Positions 27,013 through 37,285 of a stretch of DNA of 64,000 nt are shown here, piece after piece; position 1 is the first letter of the stretch, and the number at the start of each line of letters is the position of its first letter. This stretch comes from Nitrosomonas mobilis. GTDB taxonomy: Bacteria; Pseudomonadota; Gammaproteobacteria; Burkholderiales; Nitrosomonadaceae. Under the pieces are notes generated by a model. It saw only the letters and a list, made by a program, of their open reading frames with translations. It was not told the DNA's origin and did no database searches. The DNA lies in assembly GCF_900103035.1 (NCBI RefSeq), contig NZ_FMWO01000032.1, positions 59,889 to 123,888 on the forward strand, written 5' to 3'. Both the position numbers and the translations under genes were made by a program.

Positions 27013-28189
27013 TTTTCACCCTGTCCAAATAACTCGCCCAGTCATTCATCATCCTGGCGCGTGGTTCAAGGTGCAGGGCGTGATTGTATGAAGCTGAAAC
27101 TTCATCGCGTGGAGAATGTGCGAGCTGCAATTCAATATGCTCATGGGCATAACCTTGTTCATGCAGGATGGTTGAAGCGATCCCACGGAAACCATGACCT
27201 GTCATTCTGCTGTGGTAGCCCATGCGATAAAGGGCATACAGCAATGTGTTATTGCTCATTGTCTTCCCGTTACGCCGCTCACTGGGGAACAGCAATATGT
27301 CATCAGCCCTTAGCTTGCGAATGTCCTGCAACACCTCTATAGCCTGATCTGCCAGCGGAACAATATGCGGAGCGCGCATTTTCATCCGCTCAGCTGGTAT
27401 CCGCCATTGCCGGGATTCAATATCGATTTCTTCCCACCGTGCGCCGATTAATTCGGCAGTCCTGACAAACGTTAAGGCTATCAATTTCAGCGCGAACCTG
27501 GTTAGCGGGTGTCCGTCGTATTGATCGATACGCCGCAAAAGCTCCGGCAAATCCTTGTGATCAAGGCGGGCGTAATTTGTTTTTTGGGATGGCTTCAGCA
27601 CGTCGGCTGGCTTGATATCTGCTGCAGGGTTACGCTCTGCTAATCCGTGACCAACCGCATAACGGAATATTTGTCCGCAAGTGCTTAGCGCACGCTTCGC
27701 AATATCGGTAGCGCCACGTGATTCAATTTTTTTGATTGTCGCCAATAGATCCATGGCCGTAATGCTGCTAATCTGCTTGTCACCGATCGTAGGGAAAACA
27801 TCAGCTTCAAGCCTTCGCAGCGTATAGGCGGCATGTCGTTCTGTCCTGGCATGTCTCCAGTGCTCCCACCACTGACGAGCAACCGATTCAAAGCTGTTCT
27901 CAGCCGCTGCCATTGCGACATACTTTTGCTGTTTCCGGTGCTGTGATGGATCGATTCCTTGCTTGAGCAGGTCGCGGAAAACTACCCGTAGCAGTCGGGC
28001 TGATTTGAGGGTAACGTCTGGGTATGTGCCAACGGACAGCATCTTTTCCTTGCCGTTATATCGGTATCGATAGCGCCACCACTTGGAACCGTTCGGCTGA
28101 ATTAGTAGTGTAAGGCCGTCACCGTCAGATAACTTGTAGGCTTTGTCTCTGGGCTTGGCTGCCTTGATTTTTGCATCTGTAAGATACAT
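27002..28189 (-). CDS. P4-type tyrosine integrase
   Basis: Site-specific recombinase of 395 aa. It has the N-terminal arm-binding DUF4102-like domain (LTDAKIKAAKPRDKAYKLSD), a SAM-like core-binding domain, and a catalytic domain with Arg243 (FVRTAELIG), His332-x-x-Arg335 (GHGFRG), His358 and Tyr368 (SASYNHAL). All catalytic residues are present. It sits 164 bases from the tRNA-Ser(GGA) 3' end in the orientation typical of tRNA-targeting elements. Confidence 0.95.
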   Translation of the reverse strand: MYLTDAKIKAAKPRDKAYKLSDGDGLTLLIQPNGSKWWRYRYRYNGKEKMLSVGTYPDVTLKSARLLRVVFRDLLKQGIDPSQHRKQQKYVAMAAAENSFESVARQWWEHWRHARTERHAAYTLRRLEADVFPTIGDKQISSITAMDLLATIKKIESRGATDIAKRALSTCGQIFRYAVGHGLAERNPAADIKPADVLKPSQKTNYARLDHKDLPELLRRIDQYDGHPLTRFALKLIALTFVRTAELIGARWEEIDIESRQWRIPAERMKMRAPHIVPLADQAIEVLQDIRKLRADDILLFPSERRNGKTMSNNTLLYALYRMGYHSRMTGHGFRGIASTILHEQGYAHEHIELQLAHSPRDEVSASYNHALHLEPRARMMNDWASYLDRVKNGR

Positions 28190-28190
28190 G

Positions 28191-28257
28191 CGGGTAAGTT
28201 CTTCCGGGTAATTAGTCTTACCCGTAATATTACCCGTATTTTGCCACTGTTACCCAT
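28191..28257. promoter_or_regulatory. Putative integrase arm sites, right end
   Basis: TTACCCGT at 28218 and 28230, TTACCCAT at 28250, and inverse GGGTAA units at 28193 and 28205, all between the integrase start and the tRNA. They match the sites inside the left end and overlap the likely integrase promoter. Confidence 0.7.
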
Positions 28258-28352
28258 GTTTCCCATGATTGCCCATAGTTGGCATGAAATGCTTGCAGCC
28301 TAGCGTCGGTGCTGTTATGCTTGGCATCTGTGGGTAACGTTTGGCGTGTAGG

Positions 28353-28366
28353 TGGCGGAGAAGGCG
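28353..28366. other. Right attachment site (attR core)
   Basis: TGGCGGAGAAGGCG, the 3' end (CCA included) of tRNA-Ser(GGA) on the minus strand. Its twin is at 19803-19816. Confidence 0.8.
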
Positions 28367-28443
28367 GGATTCGAACCCGCGGTACGGTAAAACCGTACAC
28401 ACGCTTTCCAGGCGTGCACCTTCAGCCACTCGGTCACTTCTCC
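28353..28443 (-). tRNA. tRNA-Ser (GGA anticodon)
   Basis: 91 nt with encoded CCA. The acceptor GGAGAAG pairs with CTTCTCC. The anticodon loop CTGGAAA gives GGA. A long variable arm (GTACGGTTTTACCGTAC) and a perfect T arm (GCGGGTTCGAATCCCGC) are present. It is the integration target of the element; its 3' end is intact. Confidence 0.96.
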
Positions 28444-28682
28444 ACTTACATTACAACAACATCAGCAGCGCGGGCGCCAAGCATAAACTAGAATTTTCTA
28501 AGGAGCAACCTATATATAGAGAACCGTATTACATCCGATTAAACATGTCACGGGTTTCGTCAGAGAATTGCTGTAATAATTTACTGTCTGTACAATACGA
28601 GCAACAACCAAAGACACTGAAATATCTCACTGATTATGTTACACGCGGCTTGAAATAACCGTCCTATAAGCGAGGTCATATT

Positions 28683-30089
28683 TTGCAAAGAAACAACCCT
28701 TTTTCCCTTGCCAGTTTTAACTCTGCGTTATTTGTTCTGGTATGTTTGTTTTTCATGCCTTGTTCGCTGTTAGCGAATACAACAACACATGAATATTTTC
28801 TGGATAATGGTCTCAAGCTTATCGTAAAGCAAGATCATCGCTCGCCGGTAGTGATCCAGCAGATATGGTATAAGGTTGGCAGCATGGATGAAGTCAACGG
28901 CAAAACTGGCGTGGCGCATGCGCTCGAACACATGATGTTCAAAGGGACAGTCAAAGTACCTGCCGGTGAATTCTCTCGCAGAATAGCAGCAGCTGGTGGC
29001 GTGGAAAATGCTTTTACTGGCACAGATTACACAGCTTACTTCCAGCAACTGCATAAGCAGCACCTGCCAATGGCGATGGAACTGGAATCGGATCGTATGC
29101 GAAACCTGGTTCTCACGGAAGAGGAATTTTCCAAGGAAATCCAGGTGGTGATGGAAGAGCGACGGTTACGCACGGATGATCAGGCACATTCACTGTTATT
29201 TGAAAAAATGATGGCAACCGCTTTTCAGACTCATCCCTATCGCCGCCCGATTATTGGCTGGATGAATGATTTGGAACAGATGCGAGTCAGTGATCACCAG
29301 GAATGGTATGACAAGTGGTATGCACCCAGCAATGCCGTGCTGGTTATTGTTGGCGATGTCAAACCAGCAGAAGTGCTTGCATTCGCCCAAAAATATTACG
29401 GTAATATCAAACCATCATCGGTACCGGATCTGGCCGAACGTAACCCGCAAACCGAACCACCGCAAGTCGGCATAAAACGTTTGTGGGTCAAAGCACCCGC
29501 TGAGCTCCCCTATTTACTGATGGGGTACAAGGTACCAACCCTGAAAGACTCCCAAAATGACTGGGAGCCTTATGCACTTGAAATTCTGGAAGGAGTTCTG
29601 GATGGTAATGCTTCGGCCAGACTTAATAAAACACTGGTACGCGAAACACATATGGCTGTTTCAGCAGGTGCAGGTTATAACGCAATCGCACGCGGACCCG
29701 GCATGTTCTATCTGGACGCCACACCCAGTCAGGGCAAAACCATCGAGGAATTGGAGCAATCCATTCGGCTGGAAATCGACAAGATCATTCAATCTGGTAT
29801 TACAGAACAAGAATTAAGCCGTGTAAAAGCGCAGGTTATTGCCAGTCATGTTTATCAACTGGACTCAATATCGGCACAGGCGATGCAGATTGGTCGCCTG
29901 GAAAGTGCTGGTTTCTCGCAACAGGATGAAGCAGTCATTTTAGAAAAAATAAAAGCGGTTGAAACTGAACAGGTCAGAGAAGTTGCCAAAAAATATCTAA
30001 CGGATGACGTGCTGACGGTCGCTGTCCTGGATCCACAACCACTCGACAAAAATTCACCTGCCAATAAATCGATCAATTTGAGGCACTGA
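28683..30089 (+). CDS. M16-family zinc peptidase, exported
   Basis: Pitrilysin-family protein of 468 aa with a signal peptide (LFVLVCLFFMPCSLLA). The inverted zinc motif is HALEH (His79, Glu82, His83), with a downstream Glu-rich helix supplying the third ligand. The C-terminal half is the second M16 domain. The TTG start at 28683 is supported by GAGG 7 bases upstream; the first ATG would fall inside the signal peptide. In related bacteria such genes come in catalytic and non-catalytic pairs, but here only the catalytic one is present, followed by alr. Confidence 0.9.
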   Translation: MQRNNPFSLASFNSALFVLVCLFFMPCSLLANTTTHEYFLDNGLKLIVKQDHRSPVVIQQIWYKVGSMDEVNGKTGVAHALEHMMFKGTVKVPAGEFSRRIAAAGGVENAFTGTDYTAYFQQLHKQHLPMAMELESDRMRNLVLTEEEFSKEIQVVMEERRLRTDDQAHSLLFEKMMATAFQTHPYRRPIIGWMNDLEQMRVSDHQEWYDKWYAPSNAVLVIVGDVKPAEVLAFAQKYYGNIKPSSVPDLAERNPQTEPPQVGIKRLWVKAPAELPYLLMGYKVPTLKDSQNDWEPYALEILEGVLDGNASARLNKTLVRETHMAVSAGAGYNAIARGPGMFYLDATPSQGKTIEELEQSIRLEIDKIIQSGITEQELSRVKAQVIASHVYQLDSISAQAMQIGRLESAGFSQQDEAVILEKIKAVETEQVREVAKKYLTDDVLTVAVLDPQPLDKNSPANKSINLRH

Positions 30090-30186
30090 TGCCATATTGA
30101 GATGGTCGCAGGCATTCCGCCTTGGGTGGTACTTACTTTGAGTTTCCGCAACACTTTGGATAAATACCTATCTTTCATCTGACCTG

Positions 30187-31272
30187 ATGTTCCGTCCGAT
30201 ACAAACCATCATCGACACCACTGCATTGCAGCACAATCTTGCGGTGGTTCGACAAAAAGTTGGTCATGCGCGCACAATCGCCGTCATTAAGGCAGATGCA
30301 TATGGCCACGGATTATTACATTCTGCGCGCGCCCTCAGCGCAGCAAATGCCTTTGCAGTACTTGAGCTGGAAGCCGCTGTAAAGTTAAGAGATGCCGGAT
30401 TTCAGCAACCTATTATCTTACTGGAAGGTTTTTTTTCATCTCACGAACTTGATGCCATTAACCAATATCGCCTGAGTACGGTTATTCATCATCATGAGCA
30501 GCTCTCCATGCTCTCAGCCTACCGGGGAAGCAACAAGTTAGCCATTTTTCTAAAAATTAATACGGGCATGAACCGCCTCGGTTTCAAACCAAAACCGGGA
30601 AACTCAGCATTACATGCGTTAAAACAACAAGAATTCATCGGAGAAATTACTTTGATGACGCATTTTGCCTGTGCGGATGATGCGGCAGAACAGCAATTGG
30701 TTATCCAACAACTTAATGAATTCTCAGTACTTAGGGCAGAATGTGGTATTCATCTACCCTGTTCTCTTGCGAATTCTGCCGCCATTTTACGTTATCCACA
30801 AACACATGCGGACTGGGTACGCCCAGGCCTACTGCTTTACGGTGTATCTCCATTACCAGAAAAAACCGGCATAGAAATGGGATTACGACCCGCCATGACA
30901 CTGACAAGCCAGATTATCGCCATTCAGAAGCTCAGTCCGGGAGATCGGCTGGGTTACGGCGCACAATTCACCGCGAGTCAAGCCATGCGAATTGGTATTG
31001 TAGCAGCTGGTTATGCTGACGGCTATCCGCGTCATGCGCCCACCGGTACACCAGTATTGGTAAATGGCCAGCGCACACGGATTGTGGGAAGAATTTCCAT
31101 GGATATGCTCAGTATTGATTTACAAGGGATAGACCATGCAAACATCGGCAGCACAGTAACACTCTGGGGAAGAGGACTGCCAGTCGAGCAGGTTGCTACA
31201 GCGGCGCAAACGATCAGTTATGAACTGCTGGCAGCAATCTCCCCAAGAGTACCGCGTTGCGCTACACCTTGA
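30187..31272 (+). CDS. alr: Alanine racemase
   Basis: PLP-dependent racemase of 361 aa that makes D-alanine for peptidoglycan. PLP lysine Lys35 is in AVIKADAYGHG. The second catalytic base Tyr257 is in DRLGYGAQF. FLKINTGMNRLGF and RISMDMLSIDL are also present. Length is normal. About 100 bases after the M16 peptidase gene on the same strand. Confidence 0.95.
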   Translation: MFRPIQTIIDTTALQHNLAVVRQKVGHARTIAVIKADAYGHGLLHSARALSAANAFAVLELEAAVKLRDAGFQQPIILLEGFFSSHELDAINQYRLSTVIHHHEQLSMLSAYRGSNKLAIFLKINTGMNRLGFKPKPGNSALHALKQQEFIGEITLMTHFACADDAAEQQLVIQQLNEFSVLRAECGIHLPCSLANSAAILRYPQTHADWVRPGLLLYGVSPLPEKTGIEMGLRPAMTLTSQIIAIQKLSPGDRLGYGAQFTASQAMRIGIVAAGYADGYPRHAPTGTPVLVNGQRTRIVGRISMDMLSIDLQGIDHANIGSTVTLWGRGLPVEQVATAAQTISYELLAAISPRVPRCATP

Positions 31273-31315
31273 AGAGTACTGCTGCCACTACTGAGCAAAG
31301 ATTTTTCTAGAAACC

Positions 31316-32107
31316 CTATTGAATCTTTGCGGTTTTACGTAGAGTTTCCACAGTTGCGGCAAAATTTCGTTGCAGTATTCTTTGCTCCATATTTTGCTTA
31401 ACTTCCTCAAAGGATGGCGGTGTAGCTTTTCTGACATCATCCAGTTGAATCACATGCCAACCAAAAGATGTTTGAACTGGCTGTGGCGTCATCTGCCCTT
31501 TCTTAAGGTTTTGTAGCGCATCAGCAAATGGCTTTACATAAACGGCCGAAGAAGTCCATCCCAATTCGCCACCATTTTCCTTGCTGCCACTATCTATAGA
31601 ACGATCTTTGGCAAGTTTTGCAAAAGGGACTTTATTCTTGATTTGAGCGATGATATCTTTTGCTTCTTTTTCTGTTTCTACTAAAATATGGCGCGCATTA
31701 TATTCCTGATCACCCATCTGCGCCTTAACAGTTTCATATTCCTTGCGAAGCTCTGCTTCACTAACCTGATTGTTACGAATATAATCTGCCTGATATGCTC
31801 GAATCAGTACTGCTTGGCGCGCCAGATCAATTTGGGTTTTCACATCGGGATCACGATCCAGCCCTTTTTTGATCGCTTCCTGAGCCAGGATCTCTTCGGC
31901 AATCAAATTTTCCCGCAATGTATTTCTCATCTCAGCTGAATCTGGCTGCCCTTGTGCTACCGCTGCTTTAATCATCAAATCAAGACGTGCTTGCGGAATA
32001 GCGACGCCATTTACCTTGGCAACTTCGCCACCACTTTGGGCATTTACTGCAGTAGACACAGCCATAGCAAGCACGAACATATAAGCTACTAATTTAGTTA
32101 AGCGCAT
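31316..32107 (-). CDS. Parvulin-type peptidyl-prolyl isomerase, periplasmic
   Basis: PpiC/SurA-like foldase of 263 aa. The signal peptide ends in AVNA. There is an N-terminal SurA-like helical chaperone region, then a parvulin domain at about 135-230 (NARHILVETEKEAKDIIAQI, ELGWTSSAVYVKPFADAL, TSFGWHVIQLDDVR). Assists outer-membrane protein folding. Probably downstream partner of the YciI gene. Confidence 0.9.
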   Translation of the reverse strand: MRLTKLVAYMFVLAMAVSTAVNAQSGGEVAKVNGVAIPQARLDLMIKAAVAQGQPDSAEMRNTLRENLIAEEILAQEAIKKGLDRDPDVKTQIDLARQAVLIRAYQADYIRNNQVSEAELRKEYETVKAQMGDQEYNARHILVETEKEAKDIIAQIKNKVPFAKLAKDRSIDSGSKENGGELGWTSSAVYVKPFADALQNLKKGQMTPQPVQTSFGWHVIQLDDVRKATPPSFEEVKQNMEQRILQRNFAATVETLRKTAKIQ

Positions 32108-32373
32108 AAAATTCCTTCTCTTTCTAAGTAAATCAAGTTAAATGAATATAAAAACAATAAATACAAAAACCAGCCAACAAACAATTAAACCCCAGATAGT
32201 CAAGTGCGCTTGCAGTTAGTTCTCTTCTAAAGCCTACCCATGGAGTAACCCTGCTTACAACCTCCAGATACTACAAGCAACTGAATGATTGATCAAAAAA
32301 TAATTCGCAAGATGCAACGATTGAATATCATTCTGTCAAAATTTATGTTGCTAAGTAGTTATCAAACAGCTTA

Positions 32374-32676
32374 TCAAGCTGGCAAAACTTTTTTAAAAGG
32401 TTTAACGCTGACCTTTGCATAAACGCCAGCCAACACATAAGGGTCCTGATTCGCCCAATCCCGGGCAGCATCTAATGATACGAATTCAGCCACAATCACA
32501 CTACCAGAAAAACCGGCATCTGCTGAACTCTCACTATCTATCACCGGACATGGTCCAGCCAGGATCAACCTGCCTTCTTCCTGCAAATGCCGGAGGCGCG
32601 CCAGATGCGCAGGTCGATTGGCCAGTCGTAACGGTAGGCTATCAATGACATCTTCGGCGTAAATCAAGTAAAGCAT
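32374..32676 (-). CDS. YciI-family protein
   Basis: Small ferredoxin-like-fold protein of 100 aa: [36 protein letters not shown], and [17 protein letters not shown]. The conserved His of the family is in RPAHL. YciI proteins are dehydratase or peroxidase-like with unknown physiological role. Genes of this family commonly precede the parvulin gene in betaproteobacteria, as here. Confidence 0.88.
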   Translation of the reverse strand: MLYLIYAEDVIDSLPLRLANRPAHLARLRHLQEEGRLILAGPCPVIDSESSADAGFSGSVIVAEFVSLDAARDWANQDPYVLAGVYAKVSVKPFKKVLPA

Positions 32677-32728
32677 ATATCCCTATTTCATTAAAACAGC
32701 AGCTGATTTATCAGGAAGTAAACGGCTA

Positions 32729-33883
32729 TTATGGCATAATCGGCGGTAACTGGCCTGTCAACGTCCCCCGCTCTGCAGTTGCCGTTCCCAGCAAAGCAAA
32801 CCCCAGCAAATTGCCTGTCTCTGATCGGTATAAGGCTTTTACTCCATCTGTACCAATCTCGACCTCCCATTCTCCGCTGGCTGCCGGATCGGGAGGTGAC
32901 ACGACAGTTGGACAGGCAGGTGTTTTTACCAGCACTGGCATTGCCGGATAACGCAGCAAGGTAGGTGTTCCCGCAAGCGTAGCTGACAAGGCACGCCCTG
33001 CATGCGCAATAGGCATGATGAAAGGTAATACTTTTCCTTCCACTTCCGCGCAATCACCCAATGCATAAATATCTGGAAAATTGGTTTGCAAATACTGATT
33101 CACTTTAATACCTCGATTAATATCGATACCAGCAGCCTCTGCCAGTGCAATACGAGATCTCAGACCGATGGCAGACAAAATCAGTTCCGCTTCAATAGAT
33201 TCATTTTCACCGAAGAAAAGCCGATATTGCTCGCCATACTTATCTATTCTACTGATACTACAATTAAATTTGAAATCAATTCCGACTGCAGCTAGTTTAT
33301 CACGCAGAAACTGACCAGCTTGTGGGGGAAGCAACCGTCCCAACGGCTGAGGGCTAAGATCAAACACGGTCACGTGATAGTCCTGTGCAATGAGATCATT
33401 AGCAAACTCGCAACCGATTAAACCAGCACCAAGTATAGCGATACGTTTTTTCCCTGCCAGAGTTTCACGAAAATAGCGATAATCATCAAGATCATTAATT
33501 GACAATACTGCTTCTGCTCCATCTCCAGCAAGTGGCAAGCGAATGGGATCAGCACCCAAAGCTAACACCAGTTGCTCAAAAGACAGTTTTTCACCATTCT
33601 CAAGCAAAACGCTATTACCCTCTGCGTCGATAGATGCCACTCTCGTATGAGGGTAAATAACAGCATTCAACTGTGAAGACATCTGGGCGGCATTCATGCT
33701 CAGAATGGAATCAGGAGTTTTACCGGTTGCCAATGCGTTGGACAACATCGGTTTTGAATAAAAACCACCATGATCGGCTGATAACATCGTAATTTGAACC
33801 GCATCATTCAACTTCCTGAGTTCGCGCGCAACCGCATAGCCGGCTAACCCACTACCGACAATCAGAACAGAACGCTCAGCCAT
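32729..33883 (-). CDS. Rubredoxin-NAD(+) reductase-like flavoprotein
   Basis: FAD/NAD(P)H oxidoreductase of 384 aa. FAD-binding LIVGSGLAGYAVARELRKL is at the N terminus, the NAD-binding fold is IAILGAGLIGCEFANDL near 150, and the FAD-binding DIYALGDCAEV lies near 290. The C-terminal rubredoxin-reductase-like domain is compact. It fits rubredoxin reductases better than nitrite reductase subunits. A rubredoxin gene at 38834 in the same window is a likely partner. Electron donor to oxygen or peroxide detoxification is inferred. Confidence 0.85.
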   Translation of the reverse strand: MAERSVLIVGSGLAGYAVARELRKLNDAVQITMLSADHGGFYSKPMLSNALATGKTPDSILSMNAAQMSSQLNAVIYPHTRVASIDAEGNSVLLENGEKLSFEQLVLALGADPIRLPLAGDGAEAVLSINDLDDYRYFRETLAGKKRIAILGAGLIGCEFANDLIAQDYHVTVFDLSPQPLGRLLPPQAGQFLRDKLAAVGIDFKFNCSISRIDKYGEQYRLFFGENESIEAELILSAIGLRSRIALAEAAGIDINRGIKVNQYLQTNFPDIYALGDCAEVEGKVLPFIMPIAHAGRALSATLAGTPTLLRYPAMPVLVKTPACPTVVSPPDPAASGEWEVEIGTDGVKALYRSETGNLLGFALLGTATAERGTLTGQLPPIMP

Positions 33884-34114
33884 AATACTGGATCCTTTTT
33901 AAATGATTTTATCTGGCAAGAGGCTTGGTCATTTCAAGACAACTTCCATATCTGAAAAATGGGCAATTGTACCCTACCAATTTATAATCTGTAGATACGA
34001 GCAAGCTATATCGGCGCTTGAAAAAGCAAAATATGTCATCATATGATTTGATGCAGTGAACGATTAGCGTTTACCCAATTCAATAACGTTTATTAAGCTA
34101 TAAAGGAAATAAAG

Positions 34115-34996
34115 ATGAAACGAATTTTTCTATTTATTGTAACCAACCTTGCCATATTGGTTGTGTTGAGTATCACGCTACGTCTTCTGGGTGTTGATCG
34201 GATACTGGATGAAGATGGTAGTGGATTGGACTTCAATGCACTACTTATTTTTTCGGCGGTCATTGGATTTGGTGGATCGCTTATTTCGCTCGCCATGTCC
34301 AAGTGGAGCGCAAAGCGCATGACTGGCGCAGTAGTAATCGATATTCCCTCCAATGCGACAGAAGGATGGCTGGTGGACACTGTCAGACGTCAGGCTCGTA
34401 TGGCGAAGATTGGTATGCCAGAAGTAGCCATTTACGACTCTCCCGACATCAATGCTTTTGCGACTGGCATGAATAAAAACAGTGCCTTAGTCGCGGTGAG
34501 CACAGGTTTATTACAAAAAATGACACAAGATGAAGCAGAAGCAGTGCTCGCTCATGAAGTCAGTCACGTAGCCAACGGCGATATGGTCACCCTTGCGTTG
34601 ATTCAAGGTGTGGTCAATACTTTTGTCATCTTTCTGTCACGGATCGTGGGTCATATGATCGACCGTATTGTTTTCAAAACAGAAGAAGGCCACGGCCCGG
34701 CTTATTTTATTACCAGCATTATTGCGCAACTGGTATTGGGAATATTGGCCAGCATCATTGTCATGTGGTTCAGCCGTCAGCGTGAATTTCGTGCAGATGC
34801 AGGCAGCGCGAAACTCTCAGGCCGCGATAAAATGATTGCTGCGCTACAAAAACTGCAAAAGGAATATGAGCCTTCCCATTTGCCAGAGAAAATTGCGGCA
34901 TTTGGGATTTCAGGACAAAAAAGCAAGTTTGGTCAATTGTTTATGTCCCACCCGCCACTTCAAGAACGTATTGAAGCGCTCCGTGATGCTCGTTGA
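34115..34996 (+). CDS. htpX: Membrane zinc peptidase HtpX
   Basis: Inner-membrane heat-shock protease of 293 aa that degrades misfolded membrane proteins. Zinc motif HEVSH (His147, Glu148, His151) with the third ligand Glu in [12 protein letters not shown]. Four hydrophobic helices flank the catalytic domain. AAAGGA ribosome site in place. Confidence 0.95.
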   Translation: MKRIFLFIVTNLAILVVLSITLRLLGVDRILDEDGSGLDFNALLIFSAVIGFGGSLISLAMSKWSAKRMTGAVVIDIPSNATEGWLVDTVRRQARMAKIGMPEVAIYDSPDINAFATGMNKNSALVAVSTGLLQKMTQDEAEAVLAHEVSHVANGDMVTLALIQGVVNTFVIFLSRIVGHMIDRIVFKTEEGHGPAYFITSIIAQLVLGILASIIVMWFSRQREFRADAGSAKLSGRDKMIAALQKLQKEYEPSHLPEKIAAFGISGQKSKFGQLFMSHPPLQERIEALRDAR

Positions 34997-35017
34997 TGAT
35001 ATAAAGTGTTTAATTCT

Positions 35018-35048
35018 GTTTACTGGGCAGTCTTACTGTCCAGTAAAC
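35018..35048. terminator. Bidirectional hairpin between htpX and mlaA
   Basis: GTTTACTGGGCAGT and ACTGTCCAGTAAAC form a 14-base stem with one G-T mismatch and a 3-base loop, between convergent stops. It suits both directions. Confidence 0.75.
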
Positions 35049-35081
35049 TTCTCAAGAAATTGTCACTCTAAAACTATTTCC

Positions 35082-35855
35082 TCAAAACAGGTCATCATTA
35101 AGATCTTCAAATTCCTCGAAACCTTCCTCCTTAGGAACATCGCCATCTCTAACCAGACTCTCGCGACGCTGTAAATAAGCATCGCGTACAAATTCATATT
35201 TATCCAATGCCGCTTCCTCCAGCGTTTTATCAAGATCCAGATTTTGCGCACGAATATCTATAATCTGCACAGTTGTAACGGGCAAACGCACGGTCAGAAA
35301 ATCAAACTTGTTATAAACTGAAGATCGTAGTGGATCAAAAATCACACCATCTACCCCTGTCCCCACGGTATCCCTTACTGTACTTGGACCAAGAATAGGC
35401 AGAACAATATAAGGACCCGCGCCCACACCGTAATACCCAAGAGTTTGGCCAAAATCTTCGTTACGCTTGCTGATATCAATGTCGCTAACCTGACTGATGT
35501 GACTGGCCAGATCGACTGCACCCAGCAATCCAAAGGTCGTATTGATCAGTACTCTGCTCGAGCTCGCCGCTGCATCGGCAAATTTAAGCTGTAGCAATGA
35601 GTTGGCGGTGATGGCCACATCCCCGATATTCGAAAAAAAATTACCGACTATCATCTCGATGGGATCTGGGACAACGGCATGGTAACCTCGCGCAGCAGGC
35701 TCAAGAACAAACTCATCGAACTTTTCATTAAACGAAAATATAGCGCGATTCATCGGCTCCAAAGGATCTTGCCGATTATTCATCGAAGCGCAACCAGGGA
35801 TCAAGCAAGTCGATATTGCCAGCAGCAGTACTTTTTGCGAATAAGAAGTCATCAT
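35082..35855 (-). CDS. mlaA: Phospholipid-binding lipoprotein MlaA (VacJ)
   Basis: Outer-membrane lipoprotein of 257 aa that removes mislocalised phospholipids from the outer leaflet. Lipobox IPGCAS, then the family core DPLEPMNRAIFSFNEKFDEFVLEPAARGY and GYYGVGAGPYIVLPILGPSTVRD. The rest of the mla operon is not adjacent. The C-terminal tail is acidic and typically variable. Confidence 0.94.
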   Translation of the reverse strand: MMTSYSQKVLLLAISTCLIPGCASMNNRQDPLEPMNRAIFSFNEKFDEFVLEPAARGYHAVVPDPIEMIVGNFFSNIGDVAITANSLLQLKFADAAASSSRVLINTTFGLLGAVDLASHISQVSDIDISKRNEDFGQTLGYYGVGAGPYIVLPILGPSTVRDTVGTGVDGVIFDPLRSSVYNKFDFLTVRLPVTTVQIIDIRAQNLDLDKTLEEAALDKYEFVRDAYLQRRESLVRDGDVPKEEGFEEFEDLNDDLF

Positions 35856-35987
35856 TTTTCTTGATTTTTAAATAGTGGCAATACTATATTACGTCGTGGC
35901 AGAGTACCCGCACCACAATAAGAACAACCGGTCAGTTTATTCCAATTTCAGAAGTATCCACATAAGTCATATAAGCTATGGATAATA

Positions 35988-37271
35988 CTACAAACCCTGT
36001 TCGAATACGCGCTCAGCAGCATTCAATGTTTTTTCAATCTCTGCATCACCATGGGTAGATGAAACAAATCCCGCCTCAAAACTCGATGGCGCAAAATATA
36101 TCCCTTCAGCTAACATCGCATGAAAAAAACGGTTAAATGCCTCTCGATCACAAGCCATCACTTCAGTAAATGTTTTAGGTGGATTCTCACCGAAATAAAT
36201 TCCGAACATCCCTCCTTCAGACTGGGCGCTGAACCTCACGCCATACTTTCTGGCGACAGCGACCAAACCATCGGTCAATTGCCGCGTTCTAGTCGACAAT
36301 TTCTCAAAGAATCCTTCCGTCTGAATCTGACGTAATGTTTCCAGACCAGCAGCCACAGCAACTGGATTGCCAGAAAGTGTACCCGCCTGATAAACCGGAC
36401 CTAGTGGCGCCAAACATTGCATCACATCACGTCGCCCACCAAAAGCAGCCATCGGCATTCCCCCACCAATGACTTTACCTAAAATTGTCAAATCTGGCTG
36501 GATGCCATAAATTCCTTGTGCGCATTGCAAGCCAACACGAAACCCGGTCATCACTTCATCGAGAACCAGCAGACTACCGTGTTGTGTACACAGCTTCCGC
36601 AAAACTGCCAAAAATTCCGGATCAGCCTTGATCAGATTCATGTTGCCGGCAATTGGCTCAACAATCACGGCAGCAATTTCATTGCCCAACTCGCTGAAAG
36701 CCTTTTCCAGCCCTGCAACATCGTTGTAGTCCAGCACCAGCGTATGACTGACTGTTTCCGCAGGAACACCGGCCGAACTGGGATTGCCAAAAGTCAAAGC
36801 ACCCGACCCAGCCTTGACCAGCAACGCATCGTCATGCCCATGATAACAACCTTCAAATTTGATGATGCGACTTCTGCCAGTAAAACCACGCGCCAGCCGG
36901 ATGGCGCTCATGCCCGCTTCTGTACCAGAACTCACGAGCCTGACCTGCTCAATGGATGGCAACAAGGTGCACAACAATTCAGCCATTTCCAGTTCGGCCG
37001 CAGTAGGCGCACCGAAAGACATGCCATTCTGTACTGCTTCCTGCACCACCTTAACCACTGCGGGATGGGCATGCCCCAAAATTAACGGCCCCCAGGAACC
37101 GACATAATCAATGTAGGATTTCCCTTCCACATCCCAAAAATAGGCGCCCTGGCCACGCTGAAAAAAAACTGGCGTTCCTCCGACCGATTTAAAAGCTCTC
37201 ACCGGCGAATTCACGCCACCCGGGATAAATTGCTGGGATCGTTCAAATAATTGCTGATTGGTTATGGTCAT
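35988..37271 (-). CDS. hemL: Glutamate-1-semialdehyde 2,1-aminomutase
   Basis: PLP enzyme of 427 aa that makes 5-aminolevulinate for heme by the C5 pathway. N-terminal [18 protein letters not shown], and the PLP-lysine segment [19 protein letters not shown] are present. [14 protein letters not shown] and [10 protein letters not shown] complete the signature. Last of a thiD-thiE-hemL run on the minus strand. Confidence 0.97.
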   Translation of the reverse strand: MTITNQQLFERSQQFIPGGVNSPVRAFKSVGGTPVFFQRGQGAYFWDVEGKSYIDYVGSWGPLILGHAHPAVVKVVQEAVQNGMSFGAPTAAELEMAELLCTLLPSIEQVRLVSSGTEAGMSAIRLARGFTGRSRIIKFEGCYHGHDDALLVKAGSGALTFGNPSSAGVPAETVSHTLVLDYNDVAGLEKAFSELGNEIAAVIVEPIAGNMNLIKADPEFLAVLRKLCTQHGSLLVLDEVMTGFRVGLQCAQGIYGIQPDLTILGKVIGGGMPMAAFGGRRDVMQCLAPLGPVYQAGTLSGNPVAVAAGLETLRQIQTEGFFEKLSTRTRQLTDGLVAVARKYGVRFSAQSEGGMFGIYFGENPPKTFTEVMACDREAFNRFFHAMLAEGIYFAPSSFEAGFVSSTHGDAEIEKTLNAAERVFEQGL

Positions 37272-37285
37272 TTGAAAATATGCGT

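Larger units (their letters stand above)
19803..28366. mobile_element. 8.56 kb integrative element in tRNA-Ser(GGA)
   Basis: Bounded by the 14-base direct repeat TGGCGGAGAAGGCG (19803-19816 and 28353-28366). The right copy is the 3' end of tRNA-Ser(GGA). The integrase gene lies next to that tRNA, and TTACCCGT-type arm sites occur just inside both ends. Cargo in order from the left: two unknown ORFs, a non-coding block with a sigma-54-like promoter, a coiled-coil protein, an HEAGH protein, iteron-like repeats, helicase, primase, AlpA-like protein, an unknown, integrase. There are no capsid, tail, conjugation or relaxase genes, so it is a plasmid-like or satellite-like integrative element. Confidence 0.85.
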
